Below, in pieces: positions 59,786 through 64,000 of a DNA stretch of 64,000 bases. The notes beneath the pieces are model-generated. The model was not told the origin of the DNA and searched no databases. It saw only the letters and a list, made by a program, of their open reading frames with translations. The DNA lies in assembly GCA_021234155.1 (NCBI GenBank), contig JAJEKV010000030.1:6445890-6509889 (forward strand), written 5' to 3'. The stretch's first letter is position 1. Every line of letters starts with the position of its first letter. The position numbers and the translations under genes were made by a program. The DNA is from Isoetes taiwanensis. Lineage: Eukaryota; Streptophyta; Lycopodiopsida; Isoetales; Isoetaceae.

Positions 59786-60988
59786 AAATTTATCGCAGCG
59801 GCCAAGCCGCCGCGAACATTTCTCTTTCCTAATCCACCTTTCTCGGTCGACTCATTTACTATTTGGAACTTTGTCTAGTTATTTTGAGTAAACTAATTAC
59901 TTGTTAGTTACGTGTCTGTTTCTAATAAGCACCCTTTCTAGTTGAAAAATTTTCGCTTTGTTGATTACATTGTATTTAGTTTTGTCAAACTCTAAACATT
60001 TGCATATCTAAATCTTGCACAACTCTAATTTGATTCATTGTCTACATGTACTCTTGGTCCTTTTGTTCACACATGGTGTGGAGCATTTGATCTTTAAGCA
60101 CATGGCTATTTTGACAACTAAATTGCTGCCACGTACATTATCAAACATGTAATTGCTTTGAATTCACTTTGAATATGTTTGAGGTATGCATGAAAACATT
60201 GGCTCATAGTTGTATATAAGTCTTCGTCCAGTTTTAGAGCTCATGTTTTTGAATTGTGTCACACCGTTATAATGAGCCATGTATTCAAAATGTATAGAGA
60301 CCAATAATCTAGTTCGCGTGTCTTTATGCCACAGACTTTTATAGTCTTTTACCATTTTACCTTGTGAAACTCGCATAAAATAGAAGGACAATATTCAATG
60401 AAGTGCGCATTTGTACAAATATACCCTCTTTTAGACTTCTAAGAAAGTGCTCAATCCCTTGGTTGCTGATTGGATTATATAAGGTGTATTCGGTATGAAA
60501 ACACCCATGGATGCATCAAAAATGTATGCCAAAGTGCAACTATGCCTATCCAAAAATTTGATGGCTACAAACTTAGAAAAGAGCATACGAATAAGATAAG
60601 GGTTTTAACATTCAACTACCCACTTGAAAATGCAAATCTCAAAAGATGATTTTTTTCTTGGATAAAAATACAGGTAACAAGTGATATATGTAAGCCCTGA
60701 CGAACCATTATCTTAACTCATGATTGTTGTTAAACTAGTGGGAGTAAAAATTGCTGAGAGAAAAGACATCACCCATGGAATTTTAACCATGTTACTATCG
60801 ATCAAATTCTGCCTCACATGGTAATAAGATGTGGCACTCCTTAAACTTGTAACAGATAAATCAACACAAAAATGAGTGCACCTTCAGTGTCTCCAAAAGT
60901 TCATCCTCTGCAATTTCATTGCTGAATGTGGTTCTTCCAACTCGATATCACTAGGCATAAAAGAAAGTCCAGGAGTCTGAGGACCATA

Positions 60989-60993
<5 letters not shown>
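59786..60993. other. No gene recognised
   Basis: AT-rich sequence right of E4. It starts with a GC-rich patch (GCAGCGGCCAAGCCGCCGCG) and has no recognisable coding, RNA or mobile signals. Confidence 0.4.

Positions 60994-61020
<27 letters not shown>
60994..61020 (+). repeat. T27 homopolymer
   Basis: An uninterrupted run of about 27 T. It may be the poly(A) tail of a minus-strand retrotransposed sequence, but the ~85 bp to the next T run are not recognised. Confidence 0.8.
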
Positions 61021-61106
61021 GTCACTTTGCAACCCAGATGCCAGTCCTACTAGCGCCCTATGAAACACGATAACAAAATTAAAGCTAAAGTGAGCATGTG
61101 CTAATA

Positions 61107-64000
61107 TTTTTTTTTTTTTTTTGAGGGATAAAAAAGATTTTATTTACTTAGAGAGAATGATACAAAGCCACATGGCAGAGGTGCACCCATCCACGAATAT
61201 GAGATGGGGGTAGCTACGTAGCTCCAGCTTGTACTATTCTCTTTCCCGACCTAGACCAGATTAAAATAGGTGCCCCATATTTCTTCCTTTACCTCTTCTT
61301 CACATTTAAAAACTAGCCTAAATTTTTAAGTCTTTCAAGTACCGGTGAAGTAGCCGAGTTGATGATATGAATACCTCCCGATTCTCGGTGAAGACTCGGG
61401 CATTCCTCCTTTTTCCATATTGACCCGGATCGTCTGTGCCCCGGCTATGTGAAAAGAAATCTTCTTCTTGGGACACCATTACGGAGGGAGAATTCTAGCG
61501 GCAATTCTTTGGTTCCTAAGGGGTATTCGAACCTATCCGGACTCAGGCCCATACTTGCAAAGCATCCCACATTCCACCAAACAATGTTCTATAGATTCTT
61601 CTTCCTCTTCACACATAGGGCAAAGTGGGCTCACGTTATTGTCCCATTTGGAGACTAGATGATTGACCCTTGGGACCCCGTGGATCACTTGCCAAAGAAA
61701 GGCGTTGATTCGTGGAGGGAGGAATTTCAGCCAAGCCGTTTCTCCGGATGTTTTTAAGGATGTCCTCGGTGATCACTAGCTCCCACTTGGGGAGATACTA
61801 GAAGAAATCCCTTAGTCTTCAAAACTTTGTAGCATGACTTCACAAACTTGTTAGGTAGCGAAGGATGTACGACCCATGGACTTTGATCTCCTCTATTTAT
61901 TGTGTTTGGGAGTACGGAAGCCACACATTCCCAAATTATCTTTGTGCCTCCTTTAAACCAAAAACAGGCTTGAAATGCTTCCCAAGCGGCGGGTGCTCTC
62001 CCATATACCATCGAGCACAAGAGTGTATACCACAGTTTTCCATCTCTTCACAATCCTCGGCGTACGCCACTATACCTAATGGGCCTTGTTTATTGTGCAA
62101 TTCCACTTTGGTACCCACCATGGAGGGAGGTCCTCGCTTTTAAATTTGCTGATATCAAGCGTGAATAGTTTCTTTATGGCATTCCAAGCGAAATAAGACC
62201 CTTCAGGAAGGGGGAGGCTTCTTTACATGGCTTGAGATCAAAGAAGAGAGACCATGGAAGCAACACCTTGACAGAAGGCTTACTATGCTTACAAGAATAC
62301 AATAGAGCTTGGTTGATGAGGTGCAAACACGGAGACTTCACCCTTTCCTGAAGAATCATCCATATGAATTTGGTGTTAATACTTTGCTCGTAAGACTATG
62401 TCAAACATACCAATTCCCCTTCTGTTTTTGTCCCTCTTGCACTTCCACCAAGCAATTTTGATCGTTGCACCTTCTTCATTACCTCCCAGCATTTAAGTTT
62501 GAATCAACCCTTCTAACTCCACGCACCTTCCCTCGGAGCAAGTAGAATTGATGATATGTATACATAAGTATTATTTAGCACATGTTTTGCCCAGTAATCC
62601 TCCCCGCAAGGGATAACTTTGCTACCTTCCACCAATTTAGGTGTTTATGTAGGCCTAGTAGCATTTCATCCCATATTCGTGCACTAGTGATGTTAATGCC
62701 CTTTGGGATTCCTAACAAGCTGGAGTGTTCACCCTCGGGGATAATTTTCCATGGTAAGCTTTCCAAACATATGGGATGCCTGTTCTCCAAAGGCCCTGCA
62801 GCGAGCATTTTTTTCCAATTTATGAGGCAACCTGAAGCTATTGAGAAGGTGGCGGTGGTTATCTGCACATGATATATTGTTTTCCTCTGCCTCGATAAAG
62901 CGAGAAATGAGATGCGCATCTTTGGTTCTGATTTGTTGAGAACCGTCCCACATTTCTAGTCCCTGAATGAGACCGTCTGCGGATGCTTGCAGGAATAGCT
63001 GTGAGAGAGCTTCTGCTGCTATATTGAAGAGGAAGGGAGCAAGGGGACAACCTTGCACGATGCCCTCTTAATCTCAAATATAGGAGATGATTCACCTTGA
63101 AATAAGACTGAGGCTCGAGCTGATCTCAATAGTTTCATTACCCCTTCTGTAAAAATATCCCCACAACCCAGCTTGAGCATCATTTTATGCAGAAAACTCC
63201 ATCTAATGCTGTCATATGCCTTGGTGAAATCTAGCTTTAGATAGGCTACTTTTTGTCCTGTTTTTCTGGCCCAGTGCAACCCTTCAAAAGTTTGCCGCCA
63301 CATTGCTCGAGAATACTCCTACCGGGTAAGAAGCCGTGATTGGGCTGTGAGATACCTTAAAGCTAAAATTGGTTTGATCTTCTCTCTGCCATAGCCTTGG
63401 CTATGATTTTGTAAAATGAGATAGGAGTGTGATAGGCCTCAATCATTAATTGTGCTTGGCTCCTTGCACTTAGGTACCCGGGCAATGCGGACTGTATTCA
63501 ATCTTGGGTTTAAATTTTCAGCTTGCAAGAAGTCATTGTATCTTGGAAAAAGATATCATTTTAATCCATTCCCAATTGCATTGGTAGAATTCGATGGGAA
63601 TTCCATCCATACCCGGACATTTATTCTTAGCCAATAAGAGGGTGGCTTTTCAAGATCCTCCATAAAGAGAGAGCGACTCGAGAATATCTTTTTGGCTAGA
63701 GCTCATTATAGGTGAAACTTTTGAGATCACTAACTCTTATTATGTATCTTGGAATGGTAGGTTATGTTCCCCAAAAACCTTGGAAATGATTATAGAAGTA
63801 CCTTTTTAGATCCCCAGGGGATTTGAGGGTCGAAATGTCGCCTAGTGCAATGGTTGATAGAGTAAGCGACCTCTTCTTTTTTTTTTTTGACTTAAAGAAG
63901 AACTTGGTGCATTTATCACCTTCATTTAGCCAAGTCAATCCTGCTTTGCATCTGTTCTCCATTATCTTGACTTCCTCTAGTGCCTTTTATCGTTCTATTA
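61107..64000 (-). mobile_element. L1-type LINE, decayed ORF2 (3' part; continues past the window)
   Basis: Read on the minus strand. 63,962-63,770: GLTWLNEGDKCTKFFFKSKK. About 63,625-63,570: CPGMDGIPIEFY. 63,303-63,070: VAYLKLDFTKAYDSIRWSFL, reverse transcriptase motif A. 63,058 on: QGCPLAPFLFNIAAEAL, motif B. About 62,830-62,580: ASGCLINWKK ... LSLAGRI. 61,740-61,590: INAFLWQVIHGVPRVNHL, then LCPMCEEEEESIEHCLVECG, the zf-RVT zinc finger. The poly(A) tail is T16 on the plus strand at 61,107-61,122. Damage includes one G lost just before QGCP (AGGGCATCG), loss of the catalytic (Y/F)ADD motif, which should lie about 62,920-62,890, and many stops. It cannot be autonomous. The 5' part lies outside the window. 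Confidence 0.9.

Noticed and set aside
61449-62143. Plus-strand open frames over the LINE
   Set aside because: They are antisense shadows of the minus-strand LINE, whose zinc-finger and reverse transcriptase motifs explain the sequence.

Overview
The window looks like nuclear DNA from a land plant with a large, repeat-rich genome. It is AT-rich and sparsely coding. The gene pieces it holds are plant-type and carry introns: polygalacturonase, a HAC-type histone acetyltransferase, a cytochrome P450, a prosaposin-like protein, a GT47 exostosin, an ABCC transporter and dCMP deaminase. A fern or another large-genome lineage would fit, but no single feature proves it.

Layout. At 1-629 (minus) is the 5' part of a GH28 polygalacturonase gene, the only gene that looks intact as far as it can be seen. 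At 2.0-2.5 kb (minus) is a broken HAC-type ZZ/TAZ fragment. From 0.9 to 10 kb there are small repeats, a perfect 68-bp-arm hairpin, a tRNA-like dimeric repeat and otherwise unrecognised DNA. From 10.1 to 19.8 kb two large arms of degenerate GAATCT/AGATTC minisatellite lie in inverted orientation around a 4.2 kb core that carries an AT-hook exon.

From 17.9 to 59.8 kb the sequence can be read as a head-to-tail chain of four repeat units (called E1-E4 here). They are joined at the same motif, (TA)n-TACAAG | TNNTTGTACT. E2 (19.8-33.5 kb) and E3 (33.5-43.0 kb) contain intron-bearing fragments of several unrelated plant genes and end in near-identical tails with three GGCCGTCC hairpins. E1 and E4 carry AGATTC arrays. 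E4 is interrupted by a 15.3 kb CACTA-like transposon (43,986-59,312) with inverted ends and a 3-bp target duplication; related copies elsewhere in the window show the uninterrupted site. That transposon contains about 12 kb of tandem repeat, roughly 27 units of about 430 bp, each with a tRNA-like A box and B box at normal spacing.

From 61.1 kb to the right edge is a decayed L1-type LINE on the minus strand.

How the parts relate: there is no operon or pathway. The coherent story is repeated transposition, with gene-fragment capture by E2/E3, array-bearing arms, a CACTA-like insertion carrying a tRNA-derived satellite, and a LINE. Almost every recognisable gene fragment has a one- or two-base frameshift or a stop. 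Several of these lie next to CpG, and variation among the satellite copies also clusters at CpG. Decay and assembly error are therefore both possible and should be separated before the fragments are called pseudogenes.
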